Position numbers and translations under genes: made by a program | Origin: Rhodospirillaceae bacterium | Lineage (GTDB): Bacteria > Pseudomonadota > Alphaproteobacteria > CADEGL01 | Reading direction: 5' to 3' | Length of the DNA: 13,500 nucleotides | NCBI GenBank assembly: GCA_018699755.1 | Contig: JABIRQ010000333.1 | Coordinates: forward strand, 1 to 13,500 | Notes under the pieces: generated by a model | Seen by the model: the letters and a program-made list of their open reading frames with translations, nothing else | What the model was told of the DNA's origin: nothing | Database searches by the model: none | Part shown: one piece after another, positions 6,973 to 13,500 of the stretch | Layout of the letters: each line of letters starts with the position of its first letter | Numbering within the stretch: position 1 is the stretch's first letter

Positions 6973-8030
6973 GAGCCGCGCGTTTCCACAAGCCGGGCGA
7001 AGCTTTGCGCATCGAGGAGGTGCCGGATCCGGTGCTCGAACCAGGAGCCGCGATCGTCAAGGTCCTGGCCGCTTTCGTGCCGCCTTACTTCGCCGAAATG
7101 ATCGACGGCCGGGTTTCCTACACCCTGCCGCCGCTGCCCTTCACCCCCGGCATGGACACGATCGGCGAGATCGTCGCGGTGGCCGACGACGTCTCAGGGC
7201 TGGCGCCGGGAGACCGGGTTTTCTGCGACCATTTCTACAACACGACCCATATCGGCGGGCGCGCCGAGTCCTGCTATGTCGGGGTGTTCGGCAAGGGCGC
7301 GGCGTCGGAGAAGATCATGGGCCGTTGGCGCGACGGCAGCTACGCCGAGAAGATGATGCTGCCGGCGGAATGCTTTACGCCGCTCGGGCCCGCATCTCAT
7401 CTGGACCCGGCGTTGCTGGTCCGTCTCGGCTGGCTCGGTACCTGCTACGGTGCGCTCCTGCGCTCGGAATTCCGGCCGGGTGCGACGGTGGTCGTCAATG
7501 CGGCGACCGGACTGGTCGGCTCGGCCGGGGTGCTCTTGGTGCTCGCCATGGGCGCGGGCAGGGTCGTGGCCGTGGGGCGCAAGGAGAAGGCCCTGGCGGA
7601 AATAGCGGCGGTCGACCCCCGCGTCGTGCCCGTGCGCATTTCGGGCGGTGACGATGACGCGGCACTGATCGCCACTGCGGCGGGCGGGGCCGATATCGTG
7701 CTCGACGCCGTGGGCGATATCATGGATCCCTGCCCGACGATGAACGCGATCAAGGCATTGGGACCCTACGGCAACGCCTTGCTGGTCGGCGGCTGCATGG
7801 GCGATCTGACCTTGAACTACAAATGGATCATGGACAATCAGCTCGTCGTCCTGGGCACGAGTTGGTATCCGCGCGGCGGCAGCGCGGAAATGCTGCGCAT
7901 GATCGGCAGCGGCGCCTTGGATTTGACCGTGCTGCGCGCCCGCGAGTTCTCTCTCGATCAGGCGCAGGAGGCGGTGGAGTGGGCCGAGAAAGGGCCCGGC
8001 GGCCTGGAGCATGGCGCTCTGGTCCCGTGA
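6969..8030 (+). CDS. Zinc-independent medium-chain dehydrogenase/reductase
   Basis: A 353-residue MDR-superfamily oxidoreductase. The ATG lies in an ATGA overlap and follows GGGAGGAAGG. The N-terminal GroES-like domain is visible, with the LAPGDRVF turn (78-85). The nucleotide-binding Rossmann domain has NAATGLVGSAG (177-187) followed by a basic stretch (VGRKEK, 202-207), which may favour NADPH. The catalytic zinc site is gone: the usual early Cys is replaced in AFVPPYF, and the GHE motif reads GMDT (61-64). The four-cysteine structural zinc lobe is also absent. It is therefore closer to quinone or enoyl reductase-like MDRs than to alcohol dehydrogenases. In this context it may reduce or oxidise a CoA-bound or ring intermediate. 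Automated names such as zinc alcohol dehydrogenase would be misleading. Confidence 0.85.
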   Translation: MRAARFHKPGEALRIEEVPDPVLEPGAAIVKVLAAFVPPYFAEMIDGRVSYTLPPLPFTPGMDTIGEIVAVADDVSGLAPGDRVFCDHFYNTTHIGGRAESCYVGVFGKGAASEKIMGRWRDGSYAEKMMLPAECFTPLGPASHLDPALLVRLGWLGTCYGALLRSEFRPGATVVVNAATGLVGSAGVLLVLAMGAGRVVAVGRKEKALAEIAAVDPRVVPVRISGGDDDAALIATAAGGADIVLDAVGDIMDPCPTMNAIKALGPYGNALLVGGCMGDLTLNYKWIMDNQLVVLGTSWYPRGGSAEMLRMIGSGALDLTVLRAREFSLDQAQEAVEWAEKGPGGLEHGALVP

Positions 8031-8506
8031 CCGAGCTTCGCGAGGACGGTCCGGCCAAACTGGACGGGTTGGACCGCGAGATCGTCCGCCTGCTGCAGGA
8101 GGACGGGCGGCGCAGTTACACTTGGATCGCGAAGCGTCTCGGCCTTTCCGACGGCGCGGTGCGCAACCGCGTCAATCGCATGATGGCGGAGAAGGTGCTG
8201 CGCGTGGTCGCCGTGGCCGATCCGGTCAAGCTCGGCTACACCGGCTACGCCATGTTGTTGCTTAAACTGGCCGGCGGCGCGGACCCGAACGAGCTGGGCG
8301 AGTATTTCCGCGATCTGCCCCAGGTCAGTTATGTCCTGTTCGCCGCCGGGCGATACGATCTGCTGGTCGAGGTGATCTGCGAATCCCAGGACGATTTGCG
8401 CGCCTTTCTCGTCGAGCATTGCTACACCAAGCCCGGTGTCGATTCGGTCGAGCCGATGATGAGCCTCAAGATGTACAAGAATCTGCTGGTCTGGGGGATG
8501 CCGTGA
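8027..8506 (+). CDS. Lrp/AsnC-family transcriptional regulator
   Basis: A 159-residue regulator of typical Lrp/AsnC length. The GTG start at 8027 lies in a GTGA overlap with the MDR stop. The open frame runs further upstream inside the MDR gene, but family length and domain start favour 8027. The N-terminal winged helix-turn-helix spans about 11-65 (LDREIVRLLQEDGRRSYTWI, then GLSDGAVRNRVNRM). The ligand-binding RAM domain spans about 72-150, with FAAGRYDLLVEV at 105-116. Its place in the middle of a catabolic operon suggests a local regulator that senses a substrate or intermediate and controls this operon and the divergent GS-like gene. The candidate site is the AT-rich dyad near 3539. No strong ribosome site precedes the GTG, so translation probably depends on coupling to the upstream gene. 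Confidence 0.9.
   Translation: MTELREDGPAKLDGLDREIVRLLQEDGRRSYTWIAKRLGLSDGAVRNRVNRMMAEKVLRVVAVADPVKLGYTGYAMLLLKLAGGADPNELGEYFRDLPQVSYVLFAAGRYDLLVEVICESQDDLRAFLVEHCYTKPGVDSVEPMMSLKMYKNLLVWGMP
8493..8498 (+). promoter_or_regulatory. Ribosome binding site fixing the amidohydrolase GTG start
   Basis: GGGGGA lies 4 nt before the GTG at 8503, inside the last codons of the regulator gene. It supports this start over an ATG 84 bp upstream (8419), which would overlap the regulator deeply and add residues unlike any amidohydrolase. Confidence 0.65.
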
Positions 8507-9996
8507 CCGATCGGCTTCTGCGCGGTCGCCATGTCGTGGTCGATCCGAAGGCCCTGCCGGACGATGGCTTGCTCGACGACGGCGCGGTGTTCGTTTCCGG
8601 GGGCGTGGTCGTCGAATCGGGCCCCTGGCCGGCGTTGCGGGCGCGCCATCCGGATGTGGAGGTTCTGGGCTCGGACGCCCATATGGTCCTGCCCGGCTTC
8701 GTCAACGCCCATCATCACGGACGCGGGTTGAGCGCGGCGCAACTCGGCACGCCGGACGACGTTCTCGAATGCTGGATGCTGGATTTCATGGCAATGCCGC
8801 CGCTCGATACGCGGCTCGACACGATGTGGTCGGCACTCAACATGCTGCGTTCGGGTGTGACGACAGTGATCCACTCGGCCTACGCCCGCGAGGCAGGCCA
8901 GGGCGAGGCCGAAACCGCGGCGGCCCTCGACGCCTATCGCGAGACGGGGATGCGGGTTGCCTATGCCGTCGGATTCGAAGACGCGGTCAAACTGGTCGGC
9001 AAGGGCGATACGGAGTTCGTCGCAAGCCTGCCGCCGGACCTTGCCGAAACTGCGCGGTCCTTGATCGAGCCCCCGCCGCCGGGCGCCGCCGACGACTATT
9101 TCGCATTCGTCGATGCGCTAGCCGAATCCCATGCGGATGACGACCGGGTGCGCATTCTCTACGGCCCGAGCTGGCATCTCTGGTGCAGCGGGGCGCTCCT
9201 CGCGCGCACGGCGGAGGAAGCCCGGCGCACGGGACTCGGCATCCACACCCATGTCCTGGAATCGCCGATGGAGGAGGACTACGCGGCGGCCGTCTACGGG
9301 GTCGATACGGTCTCCAGACTGGACAGGCTCGGCCTGCTGGCCCCCGGCACCTCCTTCGCCCACGGCACTTGGCTCTCGGCCGAGGATATGGCGCGCTGCG
9401 CCACGGCCGGAGTCGTCGTCTGCCACAACCCGGGCTCCAATCTGCGCCTGCGAAACGGCATCGCGCCCGTGGCCGAGATGCTGGCCGCTGGCGTAACGGT
9501 TGGGCTGGGCATGGACAGTTGGGGCTTCGAATCCGACGACGACATCCTGACCGAGATGCGCTTGGCGACCCATTTGATGCGCCGCGGCGGTCCCGACCGT
9601 TTCGGCCCGGCGCCCGATTACGCGGATGCGCTGCGCATGCTGACCGTCAATGGCGCACGGGCGTCGACCTTCGGCGACGGTCTTGGCCGCTTCCTCCCGG
9701 GCAGTCCGGCCGATGCCGTGCTGATCGATCTCGCAGCCATGGCGAGTCCCTATCTCGATGCGGATCCGGTCGCGAGTTTCGTCCTGCTGGCCCGCCGAGA
9801 GCATATTGAAACGGTGCTGGTCGGGGGCGAGATCGCGATGCATCGGGGGCGTTTTCCGGGCATCGACCGGGATGCCGTCGGCGAAGCCCTGGCCGCCGTG
9901 GCGACGCGTCCGGCCGGCGAGACGCAGGTGCGGTTCCGGCAAGGCTTGCGCGCGCTGAGACCCCATGTCGCGCGGTATTTCGGGCGGGCGGGATGA
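8503..9996 (+). CDS. Amidohydrolase of the TrzA/AtzA (deaminase-like) type
   Basis: A 497-residue metal-dependent hydrolase starting at a GTG in a GTGA overlap with the regulator. The metal site of the amidohydrolase barrel is complete: NAHHHG (His70 and His72), IHTHVLES (His250, with Glu253 as the likely proton shuttle), FAHGTW (His287) and GLGMDSWGFESDDD (Asp338). CHNPGSNLRLRNGIAPV (307-323) matches the VxHxPxSNxxLxxGxxP signature of the deaminase and chlorohydrolase branch. That branch includes guanine, SAH/MTA and cytosine-type deaminases and the triazine hydrolases. The small beta domain made of the two chain ends is also present. The expected reaction is hydrolytic deamination or opening of a C-N bond in a heterocycle or amidine-like group. 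The substrate is unknown. It ends in an ATGA overlap with the amine oxidase. Confidence 0.9.
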   Translation: MTDRLLRGRHVVVDPKALPDDGLLDDGAVFVSGGVVVESGPWPALRARHPDVEVLGSDAHMVLPGFVNAHHHGRGLSAAQLGTPDDVLECWMLDFMAMPPLDTRLDTMWSALNMLRSGVTTVIHSAYAREAGQGEAETAAALDAYRETGMRVAYAVGFEDAVKLVGKGDTEFVASLPPDLAETARSLIEPPPPGAADDYFAFVDALAESHADDDRVRILYGPSWHLWCSGALLARTAEEARRTGLGIHTHVLESPMEEDYAAAVYGVDTVSRLDRLGLLAPGTSFAHGTWLSAEDMARCATAGVVVCHNPGSNLRLRNGIAPVAEMLAAGVTVGLGMDSWGFESDDDILTEMRLATHLMRRGGPDRFGPAPDYADALRMLTVNGARASTFGDGLGRFLPGSPADAVLIDLAAMASPYLDADPVASFVLLARREHIETVLVGGEIAMHRGRFPGIDRDAVGEALAAVATRPAGETQVRFRQGLRALRPHVARYFGRAG

Positions 9997-11372
9997 AGGC
10001 CGACCGTCACGAGGTCGTGGTGATCGGCGGGGGCATCGCCGGCCTGGCCGCGGCCGCCGCCTTGGCAGAGCGCGACGTGGTGCTGTTCGAGGCGGCGGAC
10101 CGGGTGGGCGGGCGCGTCCTGTGCGAGGCGGCCGGGGACTATTGGCTCAACCTGGGCGCCCATATCCTGGGCAAGACCGAAAGCCCCATGGCGCGCCTGG
10201 CGGCGGAGACGGGGGCTGAACTGCTGCCCATCCGGGGCCATATGGCGGCGGTCTGGGCGAATGGCAGGCTGGTGCGCCACGGCAAGGTCGAGAGCTATCC
10301 TTTCCGCCTCAAACTGCCGCTGGCCGCGCGGCTTTCCTTGATTCGCACGGGCCTGCGCTTGCGCGCGGCGAACAAGCGATCCTCCCGCCATATCCAGGAT
10401 CCGATCCATGGCGACCGGAGCTTCACGGGACCCTATCCGTCCGTCGCGGGGGATGGCGCGCTCGACGCCCGCTCTTTCGCCGATGTGCTCGGCCCCATGC
10501 ATCCCGACGTGGAGGCCCTGCTGCGCACCGGCTGCAACCGACTGTCGGGTGAGCCCGAGGCGATGAGCGGCCATTTCGGCAGCCTGATCGTGGGCGGGCT
10601 GTGGAGCAGCGGGATCCGCTCGGCCCATAGCGTCCGCGGCGGCATGGGCGCGATCACCGACGCCTTGGCCGCACGCCTGGGCAACCGCATCGTGACCGGC
10701 GCGCCCGCGCTGGGGCTGGAGCAGGACGGCGCCGGGGTTCGCCTGCGCCTGACTCGCGACGGGGCGGAGGAGACGATACTGGCCGACCACGCGGTGATCG
10801 CCACGCCGGCGCCGGTCGCGCGGCACATCGTCGCCGATCTGCCCGCCGACAAGGCGGCGGCGCTCGATCATGTCGCCTACGGGCCTTATGTCGTGATGGC
10901 GGCGGTCACCACCGAAACGACGCCCATGCCCTATGACGATCTCTATGCGGTCGCGGTCGCGGGGCGGACGATCACGATGATCTTCAACGGCGCGAACGCC
11001 CTGCGCGACCCGAGCGGATCGGCGCCGCGCGCACCGGGTGGCGCCCTGACGGCCTATACTGGGGCGGACAAGGCCCGCGCCCTGGCGGGGCGGTCCGACG
11101 ATGAAATCCGCGCGCTGTTCATCGAGGAAATCAACGAGGTCCTGCCGGAGACCAAGGGCTTGATCGGCGAGACCCGAATCCAGCGGTGGGAGCACGGCTA
11201 TCCCTATTGGCGGCCGGGCCGGTTGGACATCCAGGACGCCTTGGCGCGGCCCTTCGGGCGGATTCACTTCGCGGGGGACTATGTCGAGTATCCGTCCACC
11301 GATCCCGCGGCGCGCTCCGGCCAGATGGCGGCGCGTGCGATCCTTTCCGCTCTAGACGGCGATCCTACGTAG
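9993..11372 (+). CDS. FAD-dependent amine oxidase family protein
   Basis: A 459-residue flavoprotein of the amine oxidase/protoporphyrinogen oxidase/phytoene desaturase superfamily. The dinucleotide-binding motif VVVIGGGIAGLAAAAALA (8-25) is followed by FEAADRVGGRV (32-42), where Glu33 should bind the FAD ribose. The C-terminal FAD signature is IHFAGDYVEYPSTDPAARSG. I see no signal peptide, membrane anchor or covalent-flavin cysteine motif, so a cytoplasmic enzyme is likely. In this operon oxidation of a C-N bond is more likely than porphyrin or carotenoid chemistry, but that is context and not sequence proof. It begins in an ATGA overlap with the amidohydrolase. Its final seven codons overlap the 3' end of the convergent M24 gene. 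Confidence 0.85.
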   Translation: MKADRHEVVVIGGGIAGLAAAAALAERDVVLFEAADRVGGRVLCEAAGDYWLNLGAHILGKTESPMARLAAETGAELLPIRGHMAAVWANGRLVRHGKVESYPFRLKLPLAARLSLIRTGLRLRAANKRSSRHIQDPIHGDRSFTGPYPSVAGDGALDARSFADVLGPMHPDVEALLRTGCNRLSGEPEAMSGHFGSLIVGGLWSSGIRSAHSVRGGMGAITDALAARLGNRIVTGAPALGLEQDGAGVRLRLTRDGAEETILADHAVIATPAPVARHIVADLPADKAAALDHVAYGPYVVMAAVTTETTPMPYDDLYAVAVAGRTITMIFNGANALRDPSGSAPRAPGGALTAYTGADKARALAGRSDDEIRALFIEEINEVLPETKGLIGETRIQRWEHGYPYWRPGRLDIQDALARPFGRIHFAGDYVEYPSTDPAARSGQMAARAILSALDGDPT

Positions 11373-12554
11373 CTCTCGCGGGTAGGAGGTCAGCGCTTCG
11401 CAGCCGTCCTCGGTGACCAGGATCGTCTCGCTGATGCCGATGCCGAAACGGCCCGGCAGGCGGAAGGCAAGGGGCAGGTGGAAGGTCATGCCGGGGCGCA
11501 ACTCGTCCTCTACCCCTTCGGCGATGAAGCCGATGCTGTCGGCCCAGGTCGGCGGGTAGCCGACCCCGACATGATAGCCGTAGACCCCGGCGATATAGGA
11601 CTCGTCATCCACGGCCCGATGGGCGGCGCGCGCCTCGCGCGCCACATCGTCGCAGCTTCGCCCGGGCCGAACCCCGTCGAGCACGGCTTGGAGGGTGGCG
11701 AGGCAGGCCTCGACCACCTTGTCCGCGCCGTCCGGCGGCGCGCCGAAGGAGGCCATGCGCATCAGCGGCGCGGTATAGCGCTTGAAGTTGCCGCCGTATT
11801 CCAGGAAGACGAGGTCGCCTTCGACCAGCGGAACGCGCCGGTGGGTCTGGTGCCCGCCGCCGGTGCGCACGCCGGTCGTGGCGATCGGCTGGATAGCCAG
11901 GAAATCGCTGCCCGCGGCCAGCATGGCGTCGAAGCCCGCGCGCACGATGTCGTTGTCCGTGGCCCCCGGGCCGATCGCGGCGAACGAGGCTGCGACGCCG
12001 GCCTCGGTGATCGCGGCGGCCCGGCGCAGGCAATCGATCTCGGCGGGCGATTTGACCAGGCGCAGGCGGCCGACCAGATCGCTGGCATCGACGGGGTCGG
12101 CACCGTCGAGGCCACCCAGCAGGGCCTGATAGGTGTCCGCGCGCAGACCCGCCCGGCGCGGCTGCAGCCCGATGCGCCCGCGATCCAAGCCGCGGGTCTT
12201 CAGGAGCTTGGCCAATTCCCCACCCATGCCGCCGGGATGGGCCCAACTGCCCAGCACGATATCCTCGATCCAGGTGTTCATGACGGCCGCGGGTATTTCC
12301 ATGGTCGTCGAATGAAGCAAGGGCGCGCCCTCGCGGGGCAGGGCCAGGACGGCGTGGTTGCCGACCCCGAACCCATCGTAGCCGGTCAGCCAGTTGAGGT
12401 CGCAGTGGTGGCTGATCAGCAGTAGGTCGAGTTCGTTCCCGGCCATGGCGGCGTGCACCGCGGCCAGGCGGGCCTCGTGCTCGGCCATGGGGAAGACCAA
12501 CCCGGCCCCGCCCAGACTGTCGGCCAGCTTCCCGGCATAGGTCGATGCATCCAT
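11352..12554 (-). CDS. Metal-less M24-fold hydrolase (creatinase / ectoine hydrolase-like)
   Basis: A 400-residue protein with an N-terminal creatinase-type domain (about 20-155) and a C-terminal pita-bread domain (about 165-395). The ATG at 12554 follows AAAGGA with 6 nt spacing. The five metal ligands of M24 aminopeptidases are replaced: the first Asp by Glu252 (FLEYGG), the second by Pro263 (YTAPLMR), the His by Tyr327, and the two Glu by Pro361 and Ser375. GVRTGGGH places His235 where creatinase has its catalytic His. GVGYPPTWAD (330-339) and the RYTAPL region recall ectoine hydrolase (DoeA), so it should cleave a small amidine, guanidine or amide C-N bond without metal. Identity as DoeA itself is not supported, since no other ectoine genes are nearby. 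It runs convergent to the seven-gene operon and 40 bp downstream of the ABC ATPase. Confidence 0.8.
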   Translation of the reverse strand: MDASTYAGKLADSLGGAGLVFPMAEHEARLAAVHAAMAGNELDLLLISHHCDLNWLTGYDGFGVGNHAVLALPREGAPLLHSTTMEIPAAVMNTWIEDIVLGSWAHPGGMGGELAKLLKTRGLDRGRIGLQPRRAGLRADTYQALLGGLDGADPVDASDLVGRLRLVKSPAEIDCLRRAAAITEAGVAASFAAIGPGATDNDIVRAGFDAMLAAGSDFLAIQPIATTGVRTGGGHQTHRRVPLVEGDLVFLEYGGNFKRYTAPLMRMASFGAPPDGADKVVEACLATLQAVLDGVRPGRSCDDVAREARAAHRAVDDESYIAGVYGYHVGVGYPPTWADSIGFIAEGVEDELRPGMTFHLPLAFRLPGRFGIGISETILVTEDGCEALTSYPRELRRIAV

Positions 12555-12594
12555 GGTGAATCCTTTCGCGGCTTGGCGTCGATATGACGACGGC

Positions 12595-13467
12595 CTAATG
12601 CAGGCGGTCGCGCAGGCGCATCTTGATCGGACCGTTAGCGCGGCTGTGGATGAACTGGTCGAGATGGGGCTCCGCCGCTGTCAGCGCCTCCCCGGCGGGC
12701 CCGCACCAGATGATGTGTCCTTCGAAGACCATGGCGATCCGGTCGGCCAGATCCACCGCGGCCTTCATGTCGCTGGTCACGGCGACCACCGTGGCGTCGA
12801 GCCTGCGCTTCTCCTTGAGGACGAGCTTGGTGATGGCGTTGGTCATGATCGGGTCGAGCCCGGCCATGGGTTCGTCCAGCACCAGGATCTCCGGGTCGTC
12901 GGCGATGGCGCGGGCGATGCCCACGCGTTTCTGCATGCCGCCCGACAGTTCGACCGGGAAAAGTTCGGCCGTGTCCGGCGGCAGGCCGACATTGCGCAGC
13001 TTGTCGATCGCGATGGCGAGGGCCTCGTCGCGGCTCAGCCGTTTCTCGCGGCGCAGGCGGAAGGTGATGTTCTCCCAGACGCGCAGGGAATCGAACAGCG
13101 CACCGTATTGGAACAGCATGCTCATCTTGGGCAAGGTTCGGTTGCGCGCGCCCGGACTCATGCCGACGGTCTCATGCCCGGCGATGCGCAGGCTGCCCCC
13201 ATCGGGCGGCATCAGCCCCATAATGGTCTTGAGCAGAACGGTCTTGCCGCAGGCCGAGGGGCCGATCAGCACCAGGCTCTCGCCGCGCCGCACCTCAAGA
13301 TCGACGCCGTCGAGCACGGTATTGGTGCCGAAGCGCTTGCCGATTCCGTCGAGCACGACCTGCGGGTCGCCCCGTGTTCCGTTTCCGTCCGTCAAATGAA
13401 TTCCGCCAAATGAATTCGGTAAGGGCCGATCGCGGGGCACTTTACCAGACCGGTTGCATGGTTCCAT
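12595..13467 (-). CDS. MlaF-like ABC transporter ATP-binding protein
   Basis: An ABC ATPase of the Mla/Mce/Ttg2A lipid-transport family, 290 residues from the ATG at 13467. Walker A is GPSACGKT (69-76), the Q-loop is in LFQYGALFDS (118-127), the signature is LSGGMQKRVGIARA (174-187) and Walker B is ILVLDEP (194-200). The LFQ-GALFDSL pattern and the QFI...GPI tail are typical of this family. The H-loop His is replaced by Ser232 (VTSDMKAA). The first 35 residues lie outside the conserved domain, and a TTG at 13395 with GGCGGA 6 nt upstream is an alternative start giving 266 residues. The permease and substrate-binding partners must lie outside the window. It would power lipid movement at the inner membrane. 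It is 40 bp upstream of the M24 gene, so the two could share a transcript. Confidence 0.85.
   Translation of the reverse strand: MEPCNRSGKVPRDRPLPNSFGGIHLTDGNGTRGDPQVVLDGIGKRFGTNTVLDGVDLEVRRGESLVLIGPSACGKTVLLKTIMGLMPPDGGSLRIAGHETVGMSPGARNRTLPKMSMLFQYGALFDSLRVWENITFRLRREKRLSRDEALAIAIDKLRNVGLPPDTAELFPVELSGGMQKRVGIARAIADDPEILVLDEPMAGLDPIMTNAITKLVLKEKRRLDATVVAVTSDMKAAVDLADRIAMVFEGHIIWCGPAGEALTAAEPHLDQFIHSRANGPIKMRLRDRLH
13390..13417. repeat. 14-bp tandem duplication
   Basis: CGTCAAATGAATTC (13390-13403) is followed directly by CGCCAAATGAATTC (13404-13417), identical at 13 of 14 positions. The unit length is not a multiple of three and lies within the first 26 codons of the longer ABC ATPase reading, upstream of its conserved domain. 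This suggests that the segment may be leader rather than coding sequence. Confidence 0.8.
13402..13407 (-). promoter_or_regulatory. Possible ribosome binding site for an alternative TTG start of the ABC ATPase
   Basis: On the minus strand GGCGGA lies 6 nt before an in-frame TTG at 13395. No comparable site precedes the ATG at 13467, so the shorter protein is a serious alternative. Confidence 0.4.
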
Positions 13468-13500
13468 GGCAATCGGGGTATGGTCCCGGGCAATGATCGA
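13454..13500. other. Right-edge region with a palindrome at the ABC ATPase ATG
   Basis: CATGG and CCATG (13457-13468, 2-bp spacer) form a short palindrome containing the ATG at 13467. On the + strand an ATG at 13493 runs off the window and could begin a divergent gene. TTGCAT at 13454 and TATGGT about 19 bp downstream are weak promoter-like hexamers. Too little sequence remains to decide. Confidence 0.2.

Larger units (their letters stand above)
3601..11372 (+). other. Seven-gene operon (putative catabolic operon)
   Basis: Seven consecutive + strand genes are joined by 4-bp stop-start overlaps at 5700, 6969, 8027, 8503 and 9993 and by one 10-bp gap at 6519-6528. There is no room for internal promoters outside coding sequence. 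The order is acyl-CoA synthetase, crotonase, SnoaL-like, MDR, Lrp/AsnC regulator, amidohydrolase and amine oxidase. I see no hairpin terminator at the end, where the operon runs into the convergent M24 gene. Confidence 0.85.

Noticed and set aside
6969..8030. Zinc alcohol dehydrogenase
   Set aside because: The catalytic zinc ligands and the structural zinc cysteines are absent from the sequence.
8419..8502. A 28-codon N-terminal extension of the amidohydrolase
   Set aside because: It would lie wholly inside the regulator gene. The GTG at 8503 with GGGGGA upstream and a GTGA overlap matches the style of the operon.
9750..11267. A 505-codon open frame on the - strand opposite the amidohydrolase end and amine oxidase
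   Set aside because: It is antisense to two genes with clear motifs, and its translation is rich in Arg, Gly, Ala and Gln without a family pattern, as expected for a GC-driven shadow.
11478..12425. A 315-codon + strand open frame opposite the M24 gene
   Set aside because: The minus-strand reading shows the full creatinase-type pattern and a good ribosome site; the plus-strand reading shows neither.
11352..12554. Ectoine hydrolase DoeA as a firm identity, and ectoine degradation as the pathway
   Set aside because: The resemblance is at motif level only, and no deacetylase, transaminase or ectoine transporter gene is in the window. The surrounding acyl-CoA genes do not fit that pathway.

Overview
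The window is GC-rich (about two-thirds G+C by eye), densely coding, and full of ATGA/GTGA stop-start overlaps. Together with an embedded Lrp/AsnC regulator and an Mla/Mce-type ABC ATPase, this fits an alphaproteobacterium, perhaps of the Rhodospirillales type. That placement is an inference from style and gene content; no rRNA or other phylogenetic marker is present. I see no mobile element, CRISPR array, tRNA or rRNA gene.

Layout. (a) 2-2020, + strand: the 3' end of an unidentified gene with a PqqD-like tail, then a protein with the fold pattern of a PP2A-like metallophosphoesterase in which nearly every metal-binding residue is replaced (a probable pseudophosphatase), then an intact alpha/beta hydrolase. 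(b) 2017-3447, - strand: a glutamine-synthetase-superfamily ligase. Its stop overlaps the hydrolase stop inside a shared CTAG. (c) 3448-3600: a divergent, AT-rich control region with an imperfect dyad, flanking inverted repeats and plausible overlapping promoters. (d) 3601-11372, + strand: a seven-gene operon with almost no intergenic DNA: NDP-forming acyl-CoA synthetase, enoyl-CoA hydratase, SnoaL-like protein, zinc-less medium-chain dehydrogenase/reductase (MDR), Lrp/AsnC regulator, TrzA/AtzA-type amidohydrolase and FAD amine oxidase. (e) 11352-12554, - strand: an M24-fold hydrolase of the metal-less creatinase/ectoine-hydrolase kind, overlapping the end of the operon by 21 bp. (f) 12595-13467, - strand: an MlaF-like ABC ATPase with an unusual H-loop, 40 bp upstream of the M24 gene.

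How the genes may work together (inference). Regions b to e look like one catabolic locus for a nitrogen-containing organic compound that carries or yields a carboxylate. The GS-like ligase could glutamylate an amine. The amine oxidase, amidohydrolase and metal-less M24 hydrolase are all C-N bond enzymes. The acyl-CoA synthetase, crotonase and MDR would process the carbon skeleton as a CoA thioester. The Lrp/AsnC protein would sense a substrate or intermediate and act on the dyad between the GS gene and the operon. The substrate cannot be named from sequence alone. No substrate-uptake transporter is visible; the ABC ATPase belongs to a lipid-transport family and probably serves a separate system.
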